Shown here one piece after another: positions 23,095 through 32,537 of a stretch of DNA of 34,758 nucleotides. Position numbers and translations under genes: made by a program. How positions within the stretch are numbered: position 1 is the first letter of the stretch; each line of letters opens with the position of its first letter. The notes under the pieces were generated by a model. The model ran no database searches. It was given only the letters and a program-made list of their open reading frames with translations, and was not told the DNA's origin. The stretch is taken from contig JAHZMA010000070.1 in assembly GCA_022599575.1 (NCBI GenBank), forward strand, positions 1-34,758, given 5' to 3'. This DNA comes from Alphaproteobacteria bacterium (lineage in GTDB: Bacteria > Pseudomonadota > Alphaproteobacteria > JABAAW01 > JAHZMA01).

Positions 23095-25074
23095 ATGAGT
23101 CTTTATGGTTCTTTGCGAACAAGCGCATCTGGGTTATATGGTAATTCACAGCGCCTTGCAACAATTTCTGATAATATCGCGAATTTGAATACGATCGGCT
23201 ATAAACGTGCCACCGCAGAATTTTCAACTTTCCTTACCACCAATACTGTTGGCTATCGCCCGGGTGGTATTAATTCCACAATTACCCGTGATCTTACCCA
23301 GCAAGGCTCGATTGAAATTTCCGATAAAAGCACTGATTTTTCAATCTCTGGCAAGGGCTATTTTGTTGTTACTGACCGCCTTTCTTATGATGAAGAAAAT
23401 GATACCTATCGCCCAGCAGGCAGCACATTTTACACCCGTTCGGGTCAATTCCGCCCAGATTCCGATGGTAATTTACGCAATTCCAACGGCTATTATCTGT
23501 TATCTTGGCAACGCAACGATACTGATACCGAATTTCTAAAAGCAACCGAAACAGAGAATTTTGTATCGGTGAATGTTGCCAATAAAGATTCTGAACCCAA
23601 AGCAACCACCGAGTTAAATATAGGCGTTAATTTAACCACTGATACCCTTACTGGCGAAGCAAACGCGTTTCGGGTGCGGCAATCGGTGATAGACGGGCAA
23701 GGCACACCGCGCACTTTAGAGCTAATTTTTGAACGTGTTTCAACTGTAGGTCCAGAAAAAAATATGTTCTTCTCAGATGGTAACACGGTGATTGATGTTG
23801 ATTATAATTTAACGCAACCTGACCATTGGCGCGTTTATGCAGTGGTAGATAACGCCCATATCGTTACCTATAATTCTGATGGCACGCCGAATATTGGTAC
23901 AGAGACCGCCGTGCCAATCGCTGATGTGATTTTTGATAGTTCGGGCAATTTAGATAGCATATTGCCCCCTGGCTTGATTACCGAATATATGCAAACCAAA
24001 TATCCTTCTCAATTCAACCTGCCCAATACAACGCCCGTCAGTGAAGCAGGCATATCAGAAAACAACCCAATTGATTTACGCACAATCGCCAATGGCGGCG
24101 CACGCACCGATGACGAAATGCGCGCAATGGGTGAAATATTAGAACGCTATACCACTGACCTTACATTTAGCGACCCACCCACAACCGCGGAAATTGTTGC
24201 TGGTTTACAGGCGCTTGATACTGGTGAAAATCCAGATGCGATGCTAGAATTTTATCGTTCTATCACAGGGGTAATATCCATCAGTGACATCAGCAGAGAG
24301 ATTGCGAATGTGCCATCAGCAACAGATGGTTCCATTGCCGATTATACCAATTATAACAACCGTTTTGGCGCGCCTTTATTGAGCGAAAACACTGGTAACT
24401 TTAACGGTGGTCGCTTTGTTGATTCAGAAGGCAATGTGCAATATGACGAAAACGGGTTGGTTAAATATAGCAATGATGGCAACGAAAAATTACAAATTAC
24501 AGTTGATTATAATAGCAATATTGAAACTGATGCCGACCAAATTAATATTGATTTGAATTTAGGCAGTCTCAATTTTAAGTCACTGCAAGCCAATGGCATT
24601 TTGAATGAAAGCGACGATGATATTGAGGTTACCAATGTTGGTAATGGTGGCGATGGGCTAACCAATTTTTATGGCAAAACCAGTACAGTGCGCTTCTTAG
24701 AACATGATGGACGGCAATTCGCATCATTAGAAGATGTTACTATCAATAGCAATGGTGTTATTAAAGGTAATTTCAGCAATGGTGATTCGCGCGACCTTTA
24801 TCAAGTGCCACTGGCATTATTCGCCAACCCCAATGGCATGATTACGCGTTCGGGCAATTCTTACTCATTTTCAGAAGCATCAGGAACACCGCGCATTACC
24901 GAAGCCAATACGCGCACAGCAGGAAACTTACGTGGATTCTCATTAGAATCTTCAGCAGTGGATGTGGCGCAGGAATTTTCTGATATGATTGTGACACAAC
25001 GCGGTTATTCCGCAACAACCAAAGTTATCAGCGCAGCCGACCAAATGTTGCGCGAGCTAACCAGTATTAGATAG
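23095..25074 (+). CDS. flgE: Flagellar hook protein FlgE, paralogue 3
   Basis: The ATG at 23095 follows AGGAGG by 5 nt. The 659 aa hook-type protein has an N-terminal D0 (MSLYGSLRTSASGLYGNSQR, DNIANLNTIGYKRA), D1 blocks (DFSISGKGYFVV, FYTRSGQFRPDSDGNLRNSN), a WRVYA-containing middle, the helical insertion near residue 335-390 (DPPTTAEIVAGLQALDT) and a C-terminal D0 (VDVAQEFSDMIVTQRGYSAT, AADQMLRELTS). It is more diverged from paralogues 1 and 2 than they are from each other. Driven by its own sigma-54 promoter and followed after 39 nt by paralogue 4 with no promoter visible between, so 3 and 4 look like one transcript. Confidence 0.91.
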   Translation: MSLYGSLRTSASGLYGNSQRLATISDNIANLNTIGYKRATAEFSTFLTTNTVGYRPGGINSTITRDLTQQGSIEISDKSTDFSISGKGYFVVTDRLSYDEENDTYRPAGSTFYTRSGQFRPDSDGNLRNSNGYYLLSWQRNDTDTEFLKATETENFVSVNVANKDSEPKATTELNIGVNLTTDTLTGEANAFRVRQSVIDGQGTPRTLELIFERVSTVGPEKNMFFSDGNTVIDVDYNLTQPDHWRVYAVVDNAHIVTYNSDGTPNIGTETAVPIADVIFDSSGNLDSILPPGLITEYMQTKYPSQFNLPNTTPVSEAGISENNPIDLRTIANGGARTDDEMRAMGEILERYTTDLTFSDPPTTAEIVAGLQALDTGENPDAMLEFYRSITGVISISDISREIANVPSATDGSIADYTNYNNRFGAPLLSENTGNFNGGRFVDSEGNVQYDENGLVKYSNDGNEKLQITVDYNSNIETDADQINIDLNLGSLNFKSLQANGILNESDDDIEVTNVGNGGDGLTNFYGKTSTVRFLEHDGRQFASLEDVTINSNGVIKGNFSNGDSRDLYQVPLALFANPNGMITRSGNSYSFSEASGTPRITEANTRTAGNLRGFSLESSAVDVAQEFSDMIVTQRGYSATTKVISAADQMLRELTSIR

Positions 25075-25113
25075 AAAATGATAATCCAAACACCTTGTTA
25101 AGGGAGAAAAACC

Positions 25114-27099
25114 ATGTCACTCTATAGCGCACTTCGTTCCAGCGTTAGTAACATCCAAAGTAATTCGCAACGGATAGATATTATCTCTAACAATATCGCT
25201 AACACCAATTCAGTCGGTTATAAGCGGGTTGATGCTAGCTTTTCTACTTTTGTTACCGAAAACGAGAATTACAACAGAAATGTATTTTCAGCAGGTGGCG
25301 TGCGCTTAAACCCGCTACGTAACCTTAACGAACAAGGGCTGATTAGCAGAACCAATAATGTAACCGATATGGCAATTTCTGGCGATGGTTATTTTGCCGT
25401 TACCAAAAAAGTAACGCTGAAAAATGGTGAATGGGCGCCTGATGGCGAAATTCTATTCACGCGGCGCGGTGATTTTTCTATCGATGAAAGTGGTAATTTA
25501 CGTAATAGTGATGGCATGTATTTATTGGCATGGAAACCCAAAGCTGATAATAGCGGTATTGATTATTCTAGCTCGCCCGAAGATTTCCGTGCCGTCAATA
25601 TCGCGCAACAATTATCTGACCCCATTGCCAGCACCAAGATTGAGATTAGCGCAAATATTATCCCTACCCTACCACGCGACCAAGATTACACCGTGCAATA
25701 TCATCTGTATGATGCCAAAGGCAACCCGCACCCCGTTGAATTAACCTTTACCAAAATTCCGCCTGAAAAAAGCACCATTTTCTTTGATAGACCAAGCGGC
25801 CCATTGGATAAAGAAGTATCAACCACCGTGCCGAATGGCTGGCGTGTTTATGCGAAATTTAACGATGATAAAGTTGGTTTTCAAGCCTATGATGCCGATG
25901 GCAATCCTACTGGTTTAATCAAAGGGAAGGATATACCAATTGCTGATTTATTGTTTGACCATAAAGGGCGTTTAAGCAATCTGTCACCATCGGGAGTTTT
26001 CTCTCATTACAGGCAAACAACATTACCAATCAATGATGGCACCTTAAACGAACAAGGCAGTGCAGCAAATAACCGTATCGACTTAGCCGATGCGCGCGTT
26101 ACACAGCAAGTAAGGAATCAGTTGCGTGATATTTTACTAGAAAGTGGCATTGAAGAAACCGCATTCAGCACACCACCCACTGCTGAAGAAATTGGCGATG
26201 CGATTGAAATATTAGAAACGGTTGACTATCCCGATGCCATGTCACAGATTATCGGCGTTTTAAGCACCGCGCTGAATATTGAAGATGTAGCCACCCGACG
26301 TGCCTCTGGCTATCCGGGCTTTAATGATAGCGCCGATGATATGGAGCGTTACTGGAATCTTAACGATGTGCCGGGCGAATATGCCCGCAATGAAACAAAT
26401 GGTGAAAAGTTTTTAGTCAGCCGCCTTGTTGATGGCAACACTGGCAATATCGCCGCCCCCCCGCCCGGTGAAACAATTTCACCCTTTTATTCCACCAATG
26501 GTTTTAACAAAATTGCCATCAATATTGATTTTGATGGGTCAATGTTTAGCGATGGTGCCACCTCGCAAATTGAATTTAATTTTGGGTCGATGAATTTAGA
26601 CGCGCTCCTAAAAGGGCAAGGGCTTAACCGTTCCAACACAAGTATTTTAAGAGGTGGCACGACTGGCACTGGCGAAGATGGTATGACCCAGTTTGACGAT
26701 TTAACCTCTACCACCCGTTCATTAGGCAATAATGGGCGCAGTGCCTCTCCGCTTTCTTCAATCAACATTTCTGAAGAAGGGCTGATTAAAGGCACATTTG
26801 CCAATGGTGAAGTGCGCGATTTAGCGCAAGTGCCGCTGATTCTATTTAGCAATCCAAACGGGCTGGGCGGTTTTGAAGGTTTGGCATTTAGGCAAAATGA
26901 TGAATCAGGCAATGGCTTGGTACGCCATAGCGATAGCGACGGTTCTGGTAAAATTATCGGCAATGCTGTTGAAAATTCTTCTGTGGATTTGGCTTATGAA
27001 TTTTCTAATATGATTGTTAGCCAACGTGGCTTTTCGGCAAGTGCGAAAGTTATTTCCACCACCCAAGCCATGATTGACGAATTATCGCAACGGCTGTAA
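25114..27099 (+). CDS. flgE: Flagellar hook protein FlgE, paralogue 4
   Basis: The ATG at 25114 follows AAGGGAG. The 661 aa protein has D0/D1 blocks like the others (MSLYSALRSSVSNIQSNSQR, NNIANTNSVGYKRVDASFST, DMAISGDGYFAV, FTRRGDFSIDESGNLRNSDG), NGWRVYAKF in the middle, the helical insertion near residue 325-385 (TPPTAEEIGDAIEILET) and a C-terminal D0 (VDLAYEFSNMIVSQRGFSAS, TTQAMIDELSQ). Its D2/D3 region is the most diverged, with an YARNETNGEKFLVSRLVDGN segment where others have YLGGRI or FNGGRF. Likely co-transcribed with paralogue 3. Last gene of the hook block; the next gene is convergent. Confidence 0.91.
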   Translation: MSLYSALRSSVSNIQSNSQRIDIISNNIANTNSVGYKRVDASFSTFVTENENYNRNVFSAGGVRLNPLRNLNEQGLISRTNNVTDMAISGDGYFAVTKKVTLKNGEWAPDGEILFTRRGDFSIDESGNLRNSDGMYLLAWKPKADNSGIDYSSSPEDFRAVNIAQQLSDPIASTKIEISANIIPTLPRDQDYTVQYHLYDAKGNPHPVELTFTKIPPEKSTIFFDRPSGPLDKEVSTTVPNGWRVYAKFNDDKVGFQAYDADGNPTGLIKGKDIPIADLLFDHKGRLSNLSPSGVFSHYRQTTLPINDGTLNEQGSAANNRIDLADARVTQQVRNQLRDILLESGIEETAFSTPPTAEEIGDAIEILETVDYPDAMSQIIGVLSTALNIEDVATRRASGYPGFNDSADDMERYWNLNDVPGEYARNETNGEKFLVSRLVDGNTGNIAAPPPGETISPFYSTNGFNKIAINIDFDGSMFSDGATSQIEFNFGSMNLDALLKGQGLNRSNTSILRGGTTGTGEDGMTQFDDLTSTTRSLGNNGRSASPLSSINISEEGLIKGTFANGEVRDLAQVPLILFSNPNGLGGFEGLAFRQNDESGNGLVRHSDSDGSGKIIGNAVENSSVDLAYEFSNMIVSQRGFSASAKVISTTQAMIDELSQRL

Positions 27100-27126
27100 G
27101 TGATATTATCAGCGATTAAATATCAC
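27100..27126. terminator. Dyad between convergent flgE paralogue 4 and lpd
   Basis: GTGATATT (27100-27107) and AATATCAC (27119-27126) form a perfect 8 bp stem with an 11-nt loop in the 31 bp gap between two stop codons. It is AT-rich and lacks a clear T run on either side, so it would be at best a weak bidirectional terminator. Confidence 0.4.
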
Positions 27127-27130
27127 CAAA

Positions 27131-28540
27131 TCAAATATGAACTGCCGTGCCATTGGCAATCATTAACGCCGCCTCACGCACTGCTTCATTAAGAGTAGGG
27201 TGCGCGTGGCAAATCATTGCCAAATCATTTGCCGTGCCACCAAAATCCATCACATTCACAACTTCTTGAATCAGTGTGCCAGCATCAGCCGACACAATAT
27301 GACAGCCAATGATTCTGTTATCAACATTATCGGTAATCAGCTTCACCCAGCCCCCAGTATCGCCATTGGTATGGGCGCGGCTATTGGCAAGAAACGGAAA
27401 TTTTGCAACCTTATAATCAGTGCCATCTGCCTTTACCTCACCTTCAGTTTTGCCAACCGATGCGGCTTCTGGATGCGTGTAAATGATGCTTGGAATCACA
27501 TCATAATTCAATCTTGCATCATGCCCCGCCAGCCTTTCTACCAAACAAAGCCCCTCTTCTTCGGCTTTATGAGCTAACATAGGGCCACGAATACAATCGC
27601 CAACCGCATAGATATTTTCAGCACTGGTTTGCAGATTATCATCTACCTGTATCATGCCGTTTTTTTCTAGCGCAACGCCAGCATCTTCCAGTCCCAAATC
27701 TTCAGTGTAAGGCACCCGCCCGATAGACACCATGATTTTTTCAAAATCACAACATAATGCTTTTTTATTCGACTCACTAAAGCAAACATTAAAACCACCC
27801 TCGCTCAGAAACTTTGTTTCTTGCACTTCGGTATCAACAAAAAAATGCATCCCTTGTGCGGTTAATATTTTCTGCACTTCTCTGGCAAGGTCTTGGTCTA
27901 ATGTGGTGCCAATATAGGCTTGGCGCTCAATCACTGTTACCTCGCAACCCAAGCGTGCCCATACCGAACCAATCTCTAAACCAATCACGCCACCACCAAT
28001 AATCGCCATGCTTTTCGGCACTTTATCAAATTCAAGCGCACCAGTGGAAGAAACAACATGTTTTTCATCAGCGGTTAATTGCGGTAATTGCCTTACGGCC
28101 GAACCTGTGGCGATGATAATATTTTTACCATTAACGATTTTTTCTTCTTTTTTACCTTTGATGGCAACTTTACCGCCCCCAAGCAAAGTGCCCGTTCCTT
28201 GAAAACGCGTGATTTTATTTTTCTTAAACAAACCATCAATACCACCCGCCAATGTTTTAACCACACCATCTTTGCGTTTCATCATTGTATCGACATTCAT
28301 TTTTGCCTTACCAACCTCAACGCCAAATTTCGCGACATCATTATTAATGAATGTGTAATGGTGAGATGCTTGCAATAACGCTTTAGAGGGAATGCAACCA
28401 ACATTCAAGCATGTGCCACCTAAATTTTTGCGTTTTTCAATAACGGCAACCTTAAACCCTAATTGCGCGCCACGAATGGCTGCAACATAGCCACCAGGGC
28501 CACCACCAATAATGACAATATCAAAAGACTCTTCGGTCAT
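27131..28540 (-). CDS. lpd: Dihydrolipoyl dehydrogenase (E3)
   Basis: E3 reoxidises the dihydrolipoyl arm of the pyruvate, 2-oxoglutarate and related dehydrogenase complexes or the glycine cleavage system, passing electrons through FAD to NAD. The 469 aa length is standard. Seen are the FAD-binding IIGGGPGGYVAA (about 10-21), the redox disulfide GGTCLNVGCIPSK (Cys44/Cys49), the NAD-binding AIIGGGVIGLEIGS (about 180), YAVGDC before the dimer domain, and the C-terminal HAHPTLNEAV (about 448) with the His-Glu catalytic pair. The ATG at 28540 has GGAG 7 nt upstream. No E1 or E2 gene is adjacent, so its partner complex cannot be told from context. Confidence 0.96.
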   Translation of the reverse strand: MTEESFDIVIIGGGPGGYVAAIRGAQLGFKVAVIEKRKNLGGTCLNVGCIPSKALLQASHHYTFINNDVAKFGVEVGKAKMNVDTMMKRKDGVVKTLAGGIDGLFKKNKITRFQGTGTLLGGGKVAIKGKKEEKIVNGKNIIIATGSAVRQLPQLTADEKHVVSSTGALEFDKVPKSMAIIGGGVIGLEIGSVWARLGCEVTVIERQAYIGTTLDQDLAREVQKILTAQGMHFFVDTEVQETKFLSEGGFNVCFSESNKKALCCDFEKIMVSIGRVPYTEDLGLEDAGVALEKNGMIQVDDNLQTSAENIYAVGDCIRGPMLAHKAEEEGLCLVERLAGHDARLNYDVIPSIIYTHPEAASVGKTEGEVKADGTDYKVAKFPFLANSRAHTNGDTGGWVKLITDNVDNRIIGCHIVSADAGTLIQEVVNVMDFGGTANDLAMICHAHPTLNEAVREAALMIANGTAVHI

Positions 28541-28747
28541 ATTTCACTCCATATCTTTATAAAAGCAAACGCCCCAATAACATTTTAAGGCTTAAATATA
28601 CTGTATCATAACTAATATTCTTTAGATATGCGTGATAAGTATGTTAAAGTCAAGAAAAACTGATGATATTCAAGCAATAATCAGTTATAAAATTAAATTG
28701 ATAGTGCCAAAAGATAGACACACTATTGATATGAATGATAGATTAAT

Positions 28748-30511
28748 ATGATTGAAAAACTGAAAACACCGCATAAACCAAATAGTTGGCAATTAATAAA
28801 GCGACTGACACGTGACTATATCAAGCCACATCGGGGTAAGCTTATCATTGCTTTTTTAGCAATTCTTGTCGTGGCAGTCACAACTTTCATGCAAGTAAGA
28901 TTATTAGAACCAATTTTTGATTTTATTTTGGTCGATGGCAATGAAACATTTTTATATTTCTTGCCGCCCTTATTCTTATTCTTATCCATCATGCGCGGCT
29001 TGGCAATGTATGTACAAACGCAACAATTAGCAAAAGTAGGGCATAAAATAGTAGAACATATGCAAAATCAGCTTTATCGCAAGCTAATTACTGGTGATGT
29101 TATCCATATTCTTGCCGACCAATCGGGCAAATTAATGACCCGCTTTAGCTTCGAGATGCAGCTTATTCGCAATGTGGTTACCAAATCTATGTTAGGGGCA
29201 GTGCGCGATACAGTTTTGCTATTGGTTTATTGCGCCAATCTGTTTTATACCAATTGGCAACTTGCTTGTGTGATATTGGTGATTTTTCCGATTGTCATTT
29301 TTGTTATTGTTTATATTGGGCGTAAATTGCGTGGCATTGCCCATAGGTTGCAAGATCAAACTGGCATTGCTGGTGCATTTTTGGGCGAGAGCTTTCGCGG
29401 GATTGTTCAAATCAAAGCCTATGGCAGTGAAAATTTTATGCAAAAACGTGCCGAGAAAATTTTTAACATCTTATTTCGCGCGAATTTTAAGCAAGAAGAG
29501 GTGCGGGCAAGAATGCTACCGATTATTGAATCCTTATTTGGACTTACAATGGCGACAACCATTTTTGTCAGCGGTTTTCAAGTGTTGCGTGGCGAAACCA
29601 CAGTGGGGGCGTTTATGTCTTTTTTTACTGCGCTTTTGCTTGCCTATCAGCCATTGCGTAGCCTTTCAGCGGTTAATGCAGGTTTGCAAGAAGGGCTTGC
29701 CGCCACCGAGCGAATCTTGAAAATGATTGACCAAAAACCGAAAATTACAGTTAAGAAAAATGCCGAAGATTTGGTGATAAAATCAGGCATGATTGAATTT
29801 AACCATGTATCCTTTGCCTATAAAGCATCCGAACAACGTGCCTTGCATGATATTAATTTCAAAGTTGAAGGGCAGCAAAAAATCGCATTGGTAGGGCCTT
29901 CAGGGGCAGGAAAATCAACTTTGTTTAATCTGTTAATGCGCTTTTACGACCCCCAAGAGGGGCATATCGCGATTGATGGGCAGAATATCAAAGATATTAC
30001 AACGCAATCATTACGCCAAAAAATCGCGGTGGTATCGCAAGAACAAGGCGTTTTTAACGATAGCATTGCCGCCAATATCGCCTTTGGTGATGATGATTAT
30101 GATTTTGAAAAAGTCCGCTATGCTGCAAATATGGCTGATGCTGATGGTTTCATCAATCGATTGAGTGATAAATATGAAAGCATTGCTGGCGAAAATGGCG
30201 CACTACTTTCAGGCGGGCAAAGGCAGAGGCTTGCCATCGCCCGTGCCATCTATAAAAACGCCCCCATCATGCTGCTTGATGAAGCAACATCGGCACTTGA
30301 CCAACGTTCGGAAGATTACATTCAGCAAGCGATGGAAAAATTAACTCAAAATCGTACCGTGCTGATTATCGCCCATCGCCTTAGCACTGTGCGCGATGCC
30401 GATATGATTTATGTGCTAGAACATGGTAAAATCAGCGAATTTGGCAAACATCACGATTTGTTGGCACAAAATGGGCTTTACACTTTGCTCTATAAAAAAG
30501 GCGAAATATAA
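28748..30511 (+). CDS. MsbA-like ABC exporter (fused permease and ATPase)
   Basis: A 587 aa half-transporter that should work as a homodimer in the inner membrane. Residues about 30-310 form the six-helix exporter domain; the ATPase has Walker A GPSGAGKST (about 381), Q loop VVSQEQGVF, signature LSGGQRQRLAIARA (about 487), Walker B IMLLDEATSALD (about 506) and switch IIAHRLSTV. The family includes MsbA, which flips lipid A core, and many drug or lipid exporters; MsbA-like is the best guess, without direct evidence for the substrate. No clear ribosome site precedes the ATG. Its TAA overlaps the ATG of the TPR gene by one base (TAATG), so translation is coupled. Confidence 0.9.
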   Translation: MIEKLKTPHKPNSWQLIKRLTRDYIKPHRGKLIIAFLAILVVAVTTFMQVRLLEPIFDFILVDGNETFLYFLPPLFLFLSIMRGLAMYVQTQQLAKVGHKIVEHMQNQLYRKLITGDVIHILADQSGKLMTRFSFEMQLIRNVVTKSMLGAVRDTVLLLVYCANLFYTNWQLACVILVIFPIVIFVIVYIGRKLRGIAHRLQDQTGIAGAFLGESFRGIVQIKAYGSENFMQKRAEKIFNILFRANFKQEEVRARMLPIIESLFGLTMATTIFVSGFQVLRGETTVGAFMSFFTALLLAYQPLRSLSAVNAGLQEGLAATERILKMIDQKPKITVKKNAEDLVIKSGMIEFNHVSFAYKASEQRALHDINFKVEGQQKIALVGPSGAGKSTLFNLLMRFYDPQEGHIAIDGQNIKDITTQSLRQKIAVVSQEQGVFNDSIAANIAFGDDDYDFEKVRYAANMADADGFINRLSDKYESIAGENGALLSGGQRQRLAIARAIYKNAPIMLLDEATSALDQRSEDYIQQAMEKLTQNRTVLIIAHRLSTVRDADMIYVLEHGKISEFGKHHDLLAQNGLYTLLYKKGEI

Positions 30512-32520
30512 TGGTTAGCACCAAAACACCCCCTACTCTATGGGAGAAATTAACACATAGCCGTATCGTTTCCTTAATAGTTTCAGCATCTGTGTTTTTC
30601 ATCGTATTATTACTATTATGGAATCAATATTTCCGTGATTCTAACGTTGCCAATAGTGCTACCAATGATAAAAGCGATGATGAAAGCGAAATTATTTTAA
30701 ATCCAGCAACAGGGTTAAGCGGCTATGCGGGGCATTATCTGCAGTTAGAATATTGGGAAAATAATAATAATTACCTACAAGCACGACAATTTTATGGTCC
30801 CGTCAGCCATTGGCTGAGTGATGATGCTGATTTTAACGGACGGGCTTTTTTAGGCTATCTTTCGGTTGGCGATTATGACCGCGCCACTATATTTATTGAT
30901 TCATTGCAAAATTTACCACCCAGACAAACATTGCCCGATTATGAATTGAAAGAATTAAAAGCATGGCTTTCGCAACATCCTGATTTTGCAACGCGCGCCT
31001 ATGCTGATTGGGGAAATTTATTCACTGTTATGAAAATGCTACGGCGTAATGATATGGGGCAGGCGCGTCACTTTTTAGATAAAATCAGCGCAGATAATAT
31101 TATTTTTACGATTGCACCACAGATTGGCTATTTAACTTATGATGGCACGGGCGCTGCCAATAACAGTAAATATGCTAAAAAATTAACGCCAAATCTGCAA
31201 AATAGCGGTTTGTTTTTAAGCCCTTTGGCGCGGAAACATCAATGGCAGGAAATTATCGATATTATCACGCAAAGTCAGAAAGACATTAGCACATTTGACC
31301 TTAACACGCGTATTTTTTATATCCATGCGCTCTATCATAAAAGGCGTAAAGATGAAGCCTTGCAGGTGATTGATAGCCTTGCGCCCAACCATCATATCGG
31401 ACGGCTTGTTTATGAACAAATCAGCCGAGATATTACCAATGATGATTTGCAACCATTACCGCAAGATAAAATTTATTACATCAATCAGCAGATTTTAACG
31501 ATGGTGCAGATGCTGTATAATAATGAATTTTTACTCAAAGACGGTATGCTATTGGCAAGGCTAGGGCTGTATCTTGAACCTAACAATGCCGCATTAGTCT
31601 CAACCATCGCTGATTTACTCACCGAACAAGCCAATGCTCAAAACAAACAAGATGATGATGCAAAACATTATGATGCAGCAATCGCTTTGCGTGAACAGCT
31701 TATCCCCGCTTATCAAGATGAGGGTTTTCCACTATGGGCAAAATTTAACAATCAATTTACACTTTCAATTCTTTATAGCCAACAAGAAACCGATGATGAT
31801 GGTGCGCGCAGTATCGATATTTTACGCGATTTGCAAGCGCAATATCCAAATATTTATCACCTATATTTGCAAGAAGGCATCATTCATAGCGTTAATAAAA
31901 ATTACAAAAAAGCATTGCAAGCCTATAATAAGGCATTCAACGTCTTGCCTTTTCAAGATTATAAAAAACTTCAGCCCAATATTGAAACCGTGCGCGATAT
32001 TATGGAACAAGGTGAAACAGCATCATTTTACAGCCAAGAAAATATCGACCAATGGTTTGCTTTCTCACGGCTTTTCTATTTGCGTGGTATCGCCTATGAA
32101 CGGTTAGGCAAACATCGTTTATCGGATAAGGATTTGCTATTCGCGGTGGCGTTAGACCCTTCAAATGCCAACACATTAAACTATCTTGCCTATGGCTGGG
32201 CTGATAGAAATGTTAACATTGATGATGCTATTTTTCTGTTAAAGCGTGCCGTCGCCGCTGATAACAACAATGCCGCAATTATTGATTCATTGGCATGGGC
32301 GTATTATAAAGCAGGCGATTATCAAACCGCCACCAGTTTTTTAGAACAAGCCATACAATTAATGCCTTACGACCCTGAAATTAACGACCATTTAGGTGAT
32401 GCCTATTGGCAGTTAGGCTTGAAGCGACAAGCGCGCTTCCAATGGCAACGCGCCATCGACCAAGCACCTGAAACAGATAAGTTAAAAAAAATCACTAAAA
32501 AATTAGATAAAGGCTTATAA
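30511..32520 (+). CDS. Membrane-anchored TPR repeat protein
   Basis: A 669 aa protein with one N-terminal membrane segment (about residues 18-41, VSLIVSASVFFIVLLLLW), then a long helical region expected in the periplasm. Clear TPR units are in the C-terminal third (for example LDPSNANTLNYLAYGWADRN, AWAYYKAGDYQTATSFLEQA, INDHLGDAYWQLGLKRQARF; about 540-655); the central part looks like degenerate TPR. It sits between an ABC exporter and ispE with one-base overlaps on both sides. A TPR protein next to ispE recurs in alphaproteobacteria. Likely a scaffold for an envelope process; no enzyme motif seen. Confidence 0.85.
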   Translation: MVSTKTPPTLWEKLTHSRIVSLIVSASVFFIVLLLLWNQYFRDSNVANSATNDKSDDESEIILNPATGLSGYAGHYLQLEYWENNNNYLQARQFYGPVSHWLSDDADFNGRAFLGYLSVGDYDRATIFIDSLQNLPPRQTLPDYELKELKAWLSQHPDFATRAYADWGNLFTVMKMLRRNDMGQARHFLDKISADNIIFTIAPQIGYLTYDGTGAANNSKYAKKLTPNLQNSGLFLSPLARKHQWQEIIDIITQSQKDISTFDLNTRIFYIHALYHKRRKDEALQVIDSLAPNHHIGRLVYEQISRDITNDDLQPLPQDKIYYINQQILTMVQMLYNNEFLLKDGMLLARLGLYLEPNNAALVSTIADLLTEQANAQNKQDDDAKHYDAAIALREQLIPAYQDEGFPLWAKFNNQFTLSILYSQQETDDDGARSIDILRDLQAQYPNIYHLYLQEGIIHSVNKNYKKALQAYNKAFNVLPFQDYKKLQPNIETVRDIMEQGETASFYSQENIDQWFAFSRLFYLRGIAYERLGKHRLSDKDLLFAVALDPSNANTLNYLAYGWADRNVNIDDAIFLLKRAVAADNNNAAIIDSLAWAYYKAGDYQTATSFLEQAIQLMPYDPEINDHLGDAYWQLGLKRQARFQWQRAIDQAPETDKLKKITKKLDKGL

Positions 32521-32537
32521 TGGCGGAGGATATGGCA

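Noticed and set aside
18643-27099. Some of the four being FlgF, FlgG or FlgK
   Set aside because: FlgF and FlgG are about 250-260 aa; FlgK lacks these internal blocks; all four share the same full-length FlgE layout.
28698-28726. Promoter TTGATA-N17-CACTAT for the ABC exporter
   Set aside because: The -10 matches only three of six positions; no better pair was found in the AT-rich divergent spacer.
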